Shown: piece after piece, positions 50,322-58,012 of the stretch
Position numbering within the stretch: position 1 is the stretch's first letter
Layout of the letters: each line of letters opens with the position of its first letter
NCBI RefSeq assembly: GCF_022568775.1
Contig: NZ_JAKZHW010000001.1
Coordinates: 1,054,001-1,118,000 of the forward strand
DNA length: 64,000 nucleotides
Reading direction: 5' to 3'
DNA from: Sphingomonas telluris
GTDB taxonomy: Bacteria; Pseudomonadota; Alphaproteobacteria; Sphingomonadales; Sphingomonadaceae
Notes under the pieces: generated by a model
Database searches by the model: none
Told to the model about the DNA's origin: nothing
What the model saw: only the letters and a program-made list of their open reading frames with translations
Program-made: the position numbers and the translations under genes

Positions 50322-52657
50322 CAGCCCCTCCCTCCAGCGGCAGTCTTGAGCGCCTGCAGCAGGCCAGCGCGGTCGTAGCGGTAAATGCTCTCGTCCTTGC
50401 GCGATGCCGGATCCGGCTCGGAGCGGAGGCGAATGACGCGGGCGGCCTGCCCCGTCGGCGCCTCCGACATCTCGGACAGGATCGCCAGGTCGACCTCATA
50501 TTCATCCGATTCCGACACGACGCGATAGCCCGCCGCCTCGACGATCGGGCGGAGCAGGTTCTGCATCCACGGATCGCCCGCAGGGAGCCGGCAGACCGGC
50601 TGCTCCGGGGTGCGCTCGGACGAGGTCAGGAATGTCGAGAAGAGCCAGTGCGGATCGACGATCTCGGCGGGTTCGCCGGCCACGAGAGTGACTGCGCAAA
50701 CTTCGCCCGGGAATTCCGACGGTATGATTTCATGCGCGAGGGCGGAAAGGTCGATGACCTCGCGGAAGGCGTAGCCGATCTCGCACGTGCCGTCGTTGAG
50801 GCGGAACAGTCGGACCTTCTCCTCCGGCAAATCGCCGTTGGCGCCTGCGAGCGGAAGGATGGCCTCGCCGAGCTGAACACGGAGTTGTCCAGCACCCGGA
50901 CGAATTGCAGAGGCAGGCACTTCTTCGATCCGGTCGACGACCGCCAGGCTCATCGCGCGGCGAGCGCCGTCGAGTCCGCGGAAAAGCAGAACGGGAACAT
51001 CTTCCTCAACAGCGGCACGCGGTGCTTCCGCGACACGCGAGGCGCGCTCCTGCGCTTCGAGCTTCACACCACCGACCTGTGCAAGGCCCGCAGGGTCGAA
51101 CAGGAGGATCGGGCTGCCGTCATCTGCCAGGGTCGTTCCGGCGTAGAGGCCGGTCGCCATCACCGCCGGGGCGGCCGGCTTCACCACCAGTTCTTCGTGA
51201 TCGTGGATGCGATCGACCGCGAGCGCATAGACGTCGCCACCGGCCGGACGCAGGACGACAAAGGTCCGGTCGGTCTCTTTCACGTCGCTTTCGAGACCGA
51301 GAACGTCGGCTAGGGCCACTTCGGGGACCCGGCGCCCACGGATCGTGGCAACACCTGCTCCGCCAAGCTTCTCGAGCGTCACCGATTCACCGTTGGCGCG
51401 CACAATCTCGTCGATCGCCGAGCGCGGAATGGCGAAGTGATGGCCGGCCACCGATACGGTCAGCGCGGGGATGATCGTCAGCGTCAGCGGCACGCGAAGG
51501 GTCATGCGCGTGCCTTCGCCGAGCGTACTGTCGACCTCGACGATCCCGCCGATCCGCTCGATGTTGGAGCGAACGACGTCCATTCCGACGCCGCGGCCGG
51601 AAATGGCGGTCACTTCCTTGGCGGTTGAAAGCCCCGCCTCGAAGATCAGGGCAAGCTGCTCGCGCGGGCTGAGTTCGGGCGCGTCGGACTTGTCGATTAC
51701 GCCCGCGGCAATCGCCTTTTCGACCAGCTTCTTGCCGTTGATGCCCCGCCCGTCGTCGTGAATGTCGATCAGGATCTGGTTGCCGGACTGGCGAGCCGCG
51801 ACGGACAGGAGTCCAATTTCGCGCTTACCCGCCTTGAGCCGGTCGACCGGAAGCTCGATGCCATGATCCACGGCGTTGCGGATGATGTGCGTCAGCGGAT
51901 CGCGGATCATCTCGATCATTTCGCGATCGAGCTCGACGTCGCCGCCCTCGATATCGACAAGCACCTGCTTGCCAAGCTCCGCCGAAAGATCGCGGACCAT
52001 CCGCGGCAGCGCGACGAACAAATTCTCGATGCGCTGCATCCGAGTGCGGGTGATCGCATCGCGCATCTCGGCGATGATCGAGGAGAGACGCTCGAACGCA
52101 CCGTCCACGGCGACGTCGCCGGCCGTTTCGCGAAGCCTGCGGGCAAGCTCGTTGCGGGCGAGAACCATGTCCGACACGCCGCTCATCAAACGGTCGAGCA
52201 GCTCCACAGAAAGCCGGATCGTGCGAGGCGCAACTGCCTTGCTCTGGGCTTCCGCGACCGTCGTGGCGACAGGCGCGGGCACGGCCTCGGCATGAGCCTG
52301 AAGCGCATGGATCAGGCTACTGTCGTCGCCGCCGGGAAGTTCTTCACCGGCATCGAGCGCGGCAATCATCTCGGCGATACGGTCGATGATCGCGAGGACG
52401 GCACTGACGAGAGTCGGATCGGGCTGGCGGCGGCCGGCGCGAACTTCGGCAAGCGCATCCTCCGCAGCGTGGCTCAGCGCCTCGAGCCGCGGGAAGTCGA
52501 AGAAGCCGCAATTGCCTTTGACGGTGTGAACGAAGCGGAAGATGGAATCGAGCCGGGCGCGGTCGTCCGGAGAGGCTTCCCACGCGACGATCTCTCCCCC
52601 GAGTGCCTCGAGCATCTCACGGCATTCGGCAATGAACTCGGAAATCAGATCGTCCAT
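50321..52657 (-). CDS. cheA: Chemotaxis histidine kinase CheA
   Basis: About 778 residues. HPt domain with phospho-acceptor His44 (FRFVHTVKGNCGFF), dimerisation helices (VELLDRLMSGVSDMVLARNE), HATPase with HIIRNAVDHGIELP, IDIHDDGRGINGKKL and ISGRGVGMDVVRSNIERIGG, then a CheW-like regulatory domain. The C-terminus carries a further CheW-like region and an unassigned 100-residue tail. The ATG at 52657 (MDDLISEFIAEC) is chosen; a TTG 18 bp upstream is in frame. Unlike E. coli CheA there is no obvious CheY-binding P2 domain. Confidence 0.95.
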   Translation of the reverse strand: MDDLISEFIAECREMLEALGGEIVAWEASPDDRARLDSIFRFVHTVKGNCGFFDFPRLEALSHAAEDALAEVRAGRRQPDPTLVSAVLAIIDRIAEMIAALDAGEELPGGDDSSLIHALQAHAEAVPAPVATTVAEAQSKAVAPRTIRLSVELLDRLMSGVSDMVLARNELARRLRETAGDVAVDGAFERLSSIIAEMRDAITRTRMQRIENLFVALPRMVRDLSAELGKQVLVDIEGGDVELDREMIEMIRDPLTHIIRNAVDHGIELPVDRLKAGKREIGLLSVAARQSGNQILIDIHDDGRGINGKKLVEKAIAAGVIDKSDAPELSPREQLALIFEAGLSTAKEVTAISGRGVGMDVVRSNIERIGGIVEVDSTLGEGTRMTLRVPLTLTIIPALTVSVAGHHFAIPRSAIDEIVRANGESVTLEKLGGAGVATIRGRRVPEVALADVLGLESDVKETDRTFVVLRPAGGDVYALAVDRIHDHEELVVKPAAPAVMATGLYAGTTLADDGSPILLFDPAGLAQVGGVKLEAQERASRVAEAPRAAVEEDVPVLLFRGLDGARRAMSLAVVDRIEEVPASAIRPGAGQLRVQLGEAILPLAGANGDLPEEKVRLFRLNDGTCEIGYAFREVIDLSALAHEIIPSEFPGEVCAVTLVAGEPAEIVDPHWLFSTFLTSSERTPEQPVCRLPAGDPWMQNLLRPIVEAAGYRVVSESDEYEVDLAILSEMSEAPTGQAARVIRLRSEPDPASRKDESIYRYDRAGLLQALKTAAGGRG

Positions 52658-52720
52658 CTGAGCGGCAGTCCCCAAGCGCTTGTTCGGCCCCGTTACTGGG
52701 CCGCTTATGGCGCCGAGGAG

Positions 52721-52735
52721 TTAATGCCGCGTTAG
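52721..52735. promoter_or_regulatory. CtrA-like box between chpT and cheA
   Basis: On the minus strand CTAA-CGCGGCA-TTAAC, one mismatch from the CtrA consensus TTAA-N7-TTAAC. It overlaps the last codon of chpT and lies about 64-78 bp upstream of the cheA start. The position suits regulation of the che genes by CtrA; a single mismatched site can occur by chance. Confidence 0.35.
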
Positions 52736-53373
52736 CCCTGTCGGGGGATCATTGCTCCGACGATCAGGACTTCCGGCGCGGGCTCAGACAGCTGGATCGA
52801 TCCGCCAGCCTGCTGCGCCAGTGAATGCGCGAGCCAGGCCCCTGCCGCACGCGGCTCGATGTCCGTGCCGCTCGCGCCCTTCACCAGCATCTCACGGAGC
52901 GAAGGGTCGAGCATGATCCGCGGTCCTTCGGCACGGATCGCGAGCTCCAGCCCATCGCCAGTGGTTTCCGCGCCGACGTCCAACCGTCCGCCGCGAACCA
53001 GCGCATCGCCGGCGATCAGGGCAAGGTTGAGGAGCAGCTTCATCGCGCCCTTCGATAGTTTGCCGTCGGCCACCATCCAGCCCAGCTCGATCCGACGCTC
53101 CGGACCGAAGATCCCTTCGAGAGCGATCCGGGCCTCGGTCGCGTCGATCGCATCGCCGAAGCCGCCGCCGGCGCCGAAAGCGAGGCGGAAGAACTTGAGC
53201 TTGTTCGCGGTGGCTCGTGCGCTGTCCGCGAGAAGCTCGAGGCAGCGCTCGCGCATTTCCGGGTCCTGCTCGTCCGCCATCAGCTCGATGCCATTGTTGA
53301 GGGCACCGACGGGGGACATCAGGTCATGGCAAAGCCGGGAGCACAGCAAGCTGGCGAAATCGACGGCGTTCAT
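52732..53373 (-). CDS. chpT: Histidine phosphotransferase ChpT
   Basis: 213 residues from ATG 53373. The dimerisation helix holds the phospho-accepting His16 in SRLCHDLMSPVGALNNGIEL, the ChpT signature. A degenerate HATPase-like domain follows (KGAMKLLLNLALIAGDALVRGG), lacking catalytic N and G boxes. ChpT passes phosphate from CckA to CtrA and CpdR. It lies directly upstream of cheA on the same strand; together with divL it puts two cell-cycle relay components in this window. Confidence 0.93.
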   Translation of the reverse strand: MNAVDFASLLCSRLCHDLMSPVGALNNGIELMADEQDPEMRERCLELLADSARATANKLKFFRLAFGAGGGFGDAIDATEARIALEGIFGPERRIELGWMVADGKLSKGAMKLLLNLALIAGDALVRGGRLDVGAETTGDGLELAIRAEGPRIMLDPSLREMLVKGASGTDIEPRAAGAWLAHSLAQQAGGSIQLSEPAPEVLIVGAMIPRQG

Positions 53374-53475
53374 AGGCGCGGTGATGAGCCAAGATTTAAC
53401 ATTGGGCAAGTTTCCGTTGCTCTTCCGGAAGGCCGCTTTAGCGTTGCGCCAAAGTCCGGCTGGGGGAGACCAGAC

Positions 53476-54756
53476 ATGAAAGCTCTAATGCTCGCTGCGG
53501 CGGCGGCCGTCATGGCTTCGGGTGCATCTGCGGCAGCGCCCAAGAAGCCGGTGGCTTCGGCTTCACAGTTCCGCATAGACAAGGCGCGCATCGACAAGGC
53601 GCTTCAGCAAATGGTCGCCGACGGTCGCGCCGCCGGCACTTCCGCACTGGTATGGAAGGACGGCCGCGAGGTCTATTTCGGCACGGCAGGCTATGCCGAT
53701 CGCGAGGCGAAGAAGCCGATGCGCCGCGATACGCTCGTGCAGATCTTCTCGATGACCAAGCCGGTGACCGGCGTCGCCATCATGCAACTGTGGGAACAGG
53801 GCAAGTTCGGCCTCGACGACCCGCTCTCGATGTACCTGCCGGACTTCGCGAACACGAAGGTGTTCATAGGCAAGGACAGCGCCGGCAATCCGATCCTGCA
53901 GGCGCCGCGTCGACCGATCCTGATCCGCGACGTGCTGCGGCACACCGCCGGCTTCGGCTATGGTCCGGGCGACAGCTATCCCGAACAGGCGTTCGCGACG
54001 GCGGACCCCCTGAACCTGAACAACGAGCTGACCGAATTCGGCCGCCGCCTGGCGACCGTGCCACTGCTTTACGAGCCGGGGACGAAGTGGCGCTACAGCA
54101 GCGCGGTCGACGTGCAGGCGCTTCTGGTCGAGAAGCTGTCGGGCCAGCCCTACGAAACCTACGTCCGCCAGCACATCCTCGATCCGCTCGGCATGAAGGA
54201 CAGCGGATGGACGCAGCCCGAGGCGAATTTCGCGCGGCTTGCGCGCGGCTATGTAAAGGGCCCCGACGGCACATTGCAGCGCAAGAGCGACACCGATCTG
54301 CGCCGAATGAACTTCGACCCGGCCCGAAAGCTGACGATGGGCGGCGCCGGCATCGTCTCCTCGCTCGACGATTACATGCGCTTCGCCCGGATGCTCCTGA
54401 ACAAGGGGTCGCTCGAGGGCGTCCAGCTCCTGAAGCCGTCGACGGTCAAGCTGATGTCCACCAACCACCTCGATGCCCGCGTGACGGAGCGGCAGTGGCT
54501 CCCGGACAAAGGGAACGGCGGGTTCGGCTTCGACTTCGCCGTTCGCACAGGTCAACCCAAGACCGCTGAAGAAAACCGGGGCGCCGTGGGCGAGTTCTTC
54601 TGGGACGGAGCCTGGACCACGCTCTTCTGGGTCGATCCGGCCAACAACCTTGCCGCCGTCTATTTTGTGCAGAGCGATCCCTTCAACCGGAGCTTGCACC
54701 GGGACATTCGGCGAGCCGTCTACGGCGACAATTACCTCGGTCCCAAGGGCGACTGA
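53476..54756 (+). CDS. Serine hydrolase, beta-lactamase/class C PBP-like
   Basis: 426 residues. Signal peptide ALMLAAAAAVMASGASAAA. Catalytic SxxK is SMTK (Ser92, Lys95) in IFSMTKPVTGVAIMQLWEQG. The YxN equivalent is YSS in KWRYSSAVDVQALLVEKL. GFGFDFAVRTG and the C-terminal FFWDGAWTTLFWVDP (HxG replaced by DGA) complete the beta-lactamase-related pattern. Likely an esterase or DD-peptidase-like enzyme in the periplasm. Divergent from chpT. Confidence 0.92.
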   Translation: MKALMLAAAAAVMASGASAAAPKKPVASASQFRIDKARIDKALQQMVADGRAAGTSALVWKDGREVYFGTAGYADREAKKPMRRDTLVQIFSMTKPVTGVAIMQLWEQGKFGLDDPLSMYLPDFANTKVFIGKDSAGNPILQAPRRPILIRDVLRHTAGFGYGPGDSYPEQAFATADPLNLNNELTEFGRRLATVPLLYEPGTKWRYSSAVDVQALLVEKLSGQPYETYVRQHILDPLGMKDSGWTQPEANFARLARGYVKGPDGTLQRKSDTDLRRMNFDPARKLTMGGAGIVSSLDDYMRFARMLLNKGSLEGVQLLKPSTVKLMSTNHLDARVTERQWLPDKGNGGFGFDFAVRTGQPKTAEENRGAVGEFFWDGAWTTLFWVDPANNLAAVYFVQSDPFNRSLHRDIRRAVYGDNYLGPKGD

Positions 54757-54763
54757 CGGGTTA

Positions 54764-54790
54764 TTGAATTCCCGGAACAAATCCCCATAT
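54764..54790 (+). promoter_or_regulatory. Heat-shock (RpoH-type) promoter in front of rluD-rpoH
   Basis: -35 TTGAAT (54764-54769), 13 bp, -10 CCCCATAT (54783-54790), very close to the sigma32 consensus CTTGAA-N11-15-CCCCATnT. Transcription should begin near 54797, one or two bases from the GTG start of rluD. Confidence 0.6.
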
Positions 54791-54797
54791 CGTCGAC

Positions 54798-55751
54798 GTG
54801 GGGGGCCACCAGGTCATCAGCATCGAGCTTCAGCCGAGCCATTCAGGATGGCGGCTCGATCGCGCGCTTGCCGATGCGGTCCCGACTCTTTCACGTGAGC
54901 GGCTGAAAGCGCTGATCCGAAGCGGAGCGCTGGAATCTCTTGCTTCGGTGGCAGTTCGGGACCCGGCGCAAAAGGTTCGCGGAGGCGAGGTCTTCCAGCT
55001 TACGGTGCCGGAACCAACCCCGGCTCACAACGAAGCGCAGGACATACCGCTTCGAGTGGTTTTCGAGGACGAACATCTGCTGGTCATCGACAAGCCTGCC
55101 GGGCTGGTCGTCCATCCGGCAGCCGGCAACCCGGATGGGACGCTGGTCAATGCGTTGCTCCATCACTGCGGCGGCAGCCTCTCAGGCATTGGAGGCGTCG
55201 CACGCCCGGGGATCGTCCACCGGATCGACAAGGACACGTCGGGCCTGCTCGTGGTTGCGAAGACGGATGTCGCCCATGAAGGCCTAGCGAAGCAGTTCGC
55301 GGCTCACAGCATCGAGCGGCGCTACCTCGCGATCGTGAGCGGCGTTCCGAAGGCGGCCGAAGGCACGGTCGACGCCCCGCTCGCTCGGTCTTCGACCAAC
55401 CGGAAGAAGATCGCCATCGTCGAAGGGAATCGGGGCAAAAGAGCCGTCACGCACTGGCGTCGGATGCAGATTTTGAAGGATTCCGCGCTGGTCGAGTGCC
55501 GTCTGGACACTGGCCGCACGCACCAGGTTCGAGTACACATGGCCTCGCTCGGCCACGCGCTTCTCGGCGACCCGGTCTACGGCCGTTCGGGAAAGAACAG
55601 CCGTGAAGTGTTGAAAAGGCTGAATTTTCAGCGCCAGGCGCTTCACGCCGCAGAATTGGGATTTACGCATCCCGTAACGAAAAACCGCCTGTCGTTCGCC
55701 AGTGGCATGCCAGCGGACATGCAGGAACTGTTCACCGCCCTTTTGGTATAG
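54798..55751 (+). CDS. rluD: 23S rRNA pseudouridine synthase RluD family
   Basis: 317 residues, GTG start at 54798. S4-like N-terminal domain (RLDRALADAVPTLSRERLKALI), then the RluA-type catalytic domain: DKPAGLVVHPAAGN, GIVHRIDKDTSGLLVVAK with catalytic Asp144, and TGRTHQVRVHMASLGHALLGD (in part). It modifies helix 69 of 23S rRNA in the RluD subfamily. No Shine-Dalgarno site precedes the GTG, in line with a leaderless transcript from the heat-shock-type promoter just upstream. rpoH follows 56 bp later. Confidence 0.94.
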   Translation: MGGHQVISIELQPSHSGWRLDRALADAVPTLSRERLKALIRSGALESLASVAVRDPAQKVRGGEVFQLTVPEPTPAHNEAQDIPLRVVFEDEHLLVIDKPAGLVVHPAAGNPDGTLVNALLHHCGGSLSGIGGVARPGIVHRIDKDTSGLLVVAKTDVAHEGLAKQFAAHSIERRYLAIVSGVPKAAEGTVDAPLARSSTNRKKIAIVEGNRGKRAVTHWRRMQILKDSALVECRLDTGRTHQVRVHMASLGHALLGDPVYGRSGKNSREVLKRLNFQRQALHAAELGFTHPVTKNRLSFASGMPADMQELFTALLV

Positions 55752-55807
55752 GATTTAACGCGCCAGGCAGCGTAATAAGCAGCCGGCCAGGGAGACGTTT
55801 GAAGCAT

Positions 55808-56710
55808 ATGGCACAAAAGAATGTCGTCTCGATCCCCGCTAGTGGCGGGGAGGCCGGGCTGAATCGCTACCTGGCCGAGATCAAGAAATTCCCGATCCTC
55901 GCTCCTGAAGAGGAATACATGCTGGCCAAGCGCTGGCGTGAGCATGAGGACACGGAAGCGGCCGCGAAGCTGGTCAATTCGCACCTCCGCCTCGTTGCGA
56001 AGATCGCGATGGGCTACCGCGGCTACGGCCTGCCGGTCAGCGAGCTGATCAGCGAAGGCAATATCGGCCTGATGCAGGGCGTGAAGAAGTTCGAGCCCGA
56101 TCGGGGCTTCCGCCTCGCGACCTACGCGATGTGGTGGATTCGCGCGTCGATCCAGGAATTCATCCTGCGCTCGTGGAGCCTCGTGAAGATGGGCACCACG
56201 GCTGCCCAGAAGAAGCTGTTCTTCAACCTTCGCCGGATGAAGAACCAGATCGAGGCGTTCGAGGAAGGCGACCTGAAGCCCGCCGACGTTGCCAAGATCG
56301 CGAAGGATCTCGGGGTCAGCGAGGAAGAAGTCGTCTCGATGAACCGCCGCATGGGCATGGGGGGCGACACCAGCCTCAATGCTCCGCTGGCGAGCACCGA
56401 GGGCGAAGGCCAGTGGCAGGACTTCCTCGTCGATAGCGGTCCGCTGCAGGACGAGATCATCGCCGACAACGAGGAAACCCGCGTTCGCCACGATCTGCTG
56501 ATGGACGCGCTCGAAACGTTGAACGACCGTGAGAAGCATATTCTCACCGAACGGCGCCTCACCGACGATCCGAAGACGCTCGAGGAGCTGAGCCAGGTCT
56601 ATGACGTCAGCCGCGAGCGCATCCGTCAGATCGAGGTTCGCGCCTTCGAGAAGCTGCAGGCCGCGCTGATCCGCCTTGCCGGCGAAAAGCGACTGCTTCC
56701 AGCGGCCTAG
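55808..56710 (+). CDS. rpoH: RNA polymerase heat-shock sigma factor RpoH (sigma32)
   Basis: 300 residues from ATG 55808 behind GGGAGA. Region 2: NSHLRLVAKIAMGYRGYGLP, ISEGNIGLMQGVKKFEPDRGF (in part) and LATYAMWWIRASIQEFILRS. The RpoH box QKKLFFNLRRMK is diagnostic. Region 4 HTH: LTDDPKTLEELSQVYDVSRER and IRQIEVRAFEKL. A TTG at 55799 in frame is an alternative start. It directs chaperone and protease transcription. Confidence 0.97.
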   Translation: MAQKNVVSIPASGGEAGLNRYLAEIKKFPILAPEEEYMLAKRWREHEDTEAAAKLVNSHLRLVAKIAMGYRGYGLPVSELISEGNIGLMQGVKKFEPDRGFRLATYAMWWIRASIQEFILRSWSLVKMGTTAAQKKLFFNLRRMKNQIEAFEEGDLKPADVAKIAKDLGVSEEEVVSMNRRMGMGGDTSLNAPLASTEGEGQWQDFLVDSGPLQDEIIADNEETRVRHDLLMDALETLNDREKHILTERRLTDDPKTLEELSQVYDVSRERIRQIEVRAFEKLQAALIRLAGEKRLLPAA

Positions 56711-57774
56711 CGCCGCTCGTCAGCATCCGCGACTGTGGGAGAGGCTTCCGTAAGTTTCTCCCCTTCGCGCGCTTCTTCCGGACGATCCTGAACGCTGTCA
56801 TCGGTCGCGACATTGTCTGCGGCCCAGGCACCCCGCTCGCCCAGCGGCTCGGGCTTGCCGGTTGTGCTGTCTTTCGCAGTCTGGTGCTCGATCTCGCTGT
56901 TGAGCTCGGCGCCGACGCAGAAGACGTAGGCCGACAGGTACATCCAGGTGAGCAGGCCGACGGTCGCCCCGAGCGGCCCGTAGGTCGCGCTGTAATCCGA
57001 CACCGTGCTGACCCAGACCCCGAACAGGATGGTCAGCAGCAGCCACGAAATCGACGTGAACATCGACCCCGGGGTGATCCACTTCCAGCGCGCGTCCTCC
57101 CGCGAGGGACCGTAACGATAGAGGGTTGCCGCAACGCCTGCCGCGACGAAGATCAGCGCAACATACGCTATCGCTTGCCCGAGCAGAACGAGGACATCGG
57201 GCGCCAGCGGAAACACTCTCTCCAGCGAGGCGGCGACCGTGACGCCCGTCAATGCGATGACCGCGAGCATCACCGCCGCCAGCGTCATCGTGATGGCGAT
57301 CAGGTAGAAGCGGAGAAGGCTGCGCTTCTCCTTCTCCTCATAGGCGATGTTGAGGGCGGTGATGATCGCGCTTGCGCCGTTGGTTCCGCCGTAAAGCGCG
57401 ACGAGGAAGGCAATCAGGAGCCCCGTGCCCTTCCTCTCCTCTGACGATTTCATGGCCTGGACAAGCTGGTCGCCGATCAAGGTCGCGACGTCCCGTGGGA
57501 GGATGCGCGTCAGCGTGTGCATCGTATCGACGAGCGTCTGCACGTCCGCGACGAAGCCGTAGACGAGCACGATCATGACTAGGAGCGAGAGCAAAGCGAA
57601 GAAGCCGTAGAAGGCGACGCCCGCGGCTACGAGCCCGACATTGTCGTCCCATGTTCGCTGCCAGGTGCGGCTAGCGATATCCTTCCACGCCGCCTTGGGC
57701 ATCTCCCACGGCGACGTGGCCTGATGGCCTTTCGGATCGGGGATTCCGCTCTTCTTCTTCTTCTTCAGTGACAT
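56707..57774 (-). CDS. YihY/BrkB-type inner membrane protein
   Basis: 355 residues, six TM helices. A conserved N-terminal segment (TWQRTWDDNVGLVAAGVAFY, then GFFALLSLLVMIVLVYGFV), GGTNGASAIITALNIAYEEKEKR, LYRYGPSREDARWKWITPGSM and LGATVGLLTWMYLSAYVFCVGAELNSE (in part) are family hallmarks. A charged Asp/Glu-rich cytoplasmic tail of about 70 residues closes it. Once proposed as RNase BN, now regarded as a membrane protein of unknown role. The stop overlaps rpoH (convergent). Confidence 0.93.
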   Translation of the reverse strand: MSLKKKKKSGIPDPKGHQATSPWEMPKAAWKDIASRTWQRTWDDNVGLVAAGVAFYGFFALLSLLVMIVLVYGFVADVQTLVDTMHTLTRILPRDVATLIGDQLVQAMKSSEERKGTGLLIAFLVALYGGTNGASAIITALNIAYEEKEKRSLLRFYLIAITMTLAAVMLAVIALTGVTVAASLERVFPLAPDVLVLLGQAIAYVALIFVAAGVAATLYRYGPSREDARWKWITPGSMFTSISWLLLTILFGVWVSTVSDYSATYGPLGATVGLLTWMYLSAYVFCVGAELNSEIEHQTAKDSTTGKPEPLGERGAWAADNVATDDSVQDRPEEAREGEKLTEASPTVADADERR

Positions 57775-57906
57775 GACTAATTCAAAGCCTGGCGGCAGCA
57801 GCTCGTTCCCGCAAAGCTCACGATAGTGCGTGGGCCGCGGATGACTCTTGGACGCAGCTGCAGGCTGCCGATTGAGGGGTCAGCGCTGACAGAACACATA
57901 GAAAGA

Positions 57907-57928
57907 ACCCCCGGCCGGAGCCGGGGGT
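57907..57928 (-). terminator. Rho-independent terminator downstream of the GDE-repeat gene
   Basis: ACCCCCGGC-CGGA-GCCGGGGGT, a 9-bp perfect stem. On the minus strand it is followed by TCTTTC. It ends the transcript of the repeat-protein gene 85 bp after its stop codon. Confidence 0.85.
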
Positions 57929-57960
57929 CCTCCTGAAAAGCCGGTCGGCTTCTCAGCTGA

Positions 57961-57991
57961 GTGGTGCGACCGCACGGTGCGGTCGAACCAC
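57961..57991. repeat. Strong hairpin in the 3' untranslated region of the GDE-repeat gene
   Basis: GTGGT-g-CGACCGCA-CGG-TGCGGTCG-a-ACCAC: a 13-bp stem with one internal mismatch and a 3-nt loop, without a T-run, 22 bp after the stop. A smaller hairpin (AAGCC-GACC-GGCTT on the minus strand) lies between it and the terminator. Possible mRNA stabiliser or protein-binding structure. Confidence 0.6.
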
Positions 57992-58012
57992 AGTCCTGCT
58001 GATCAGGCTTGC

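Noticed and set aside
53380..53475. CtrA box upstream of chpT
   Set aside because: Only a single TTAAC half-site (near 53396) is present, without a partner at seven bases.
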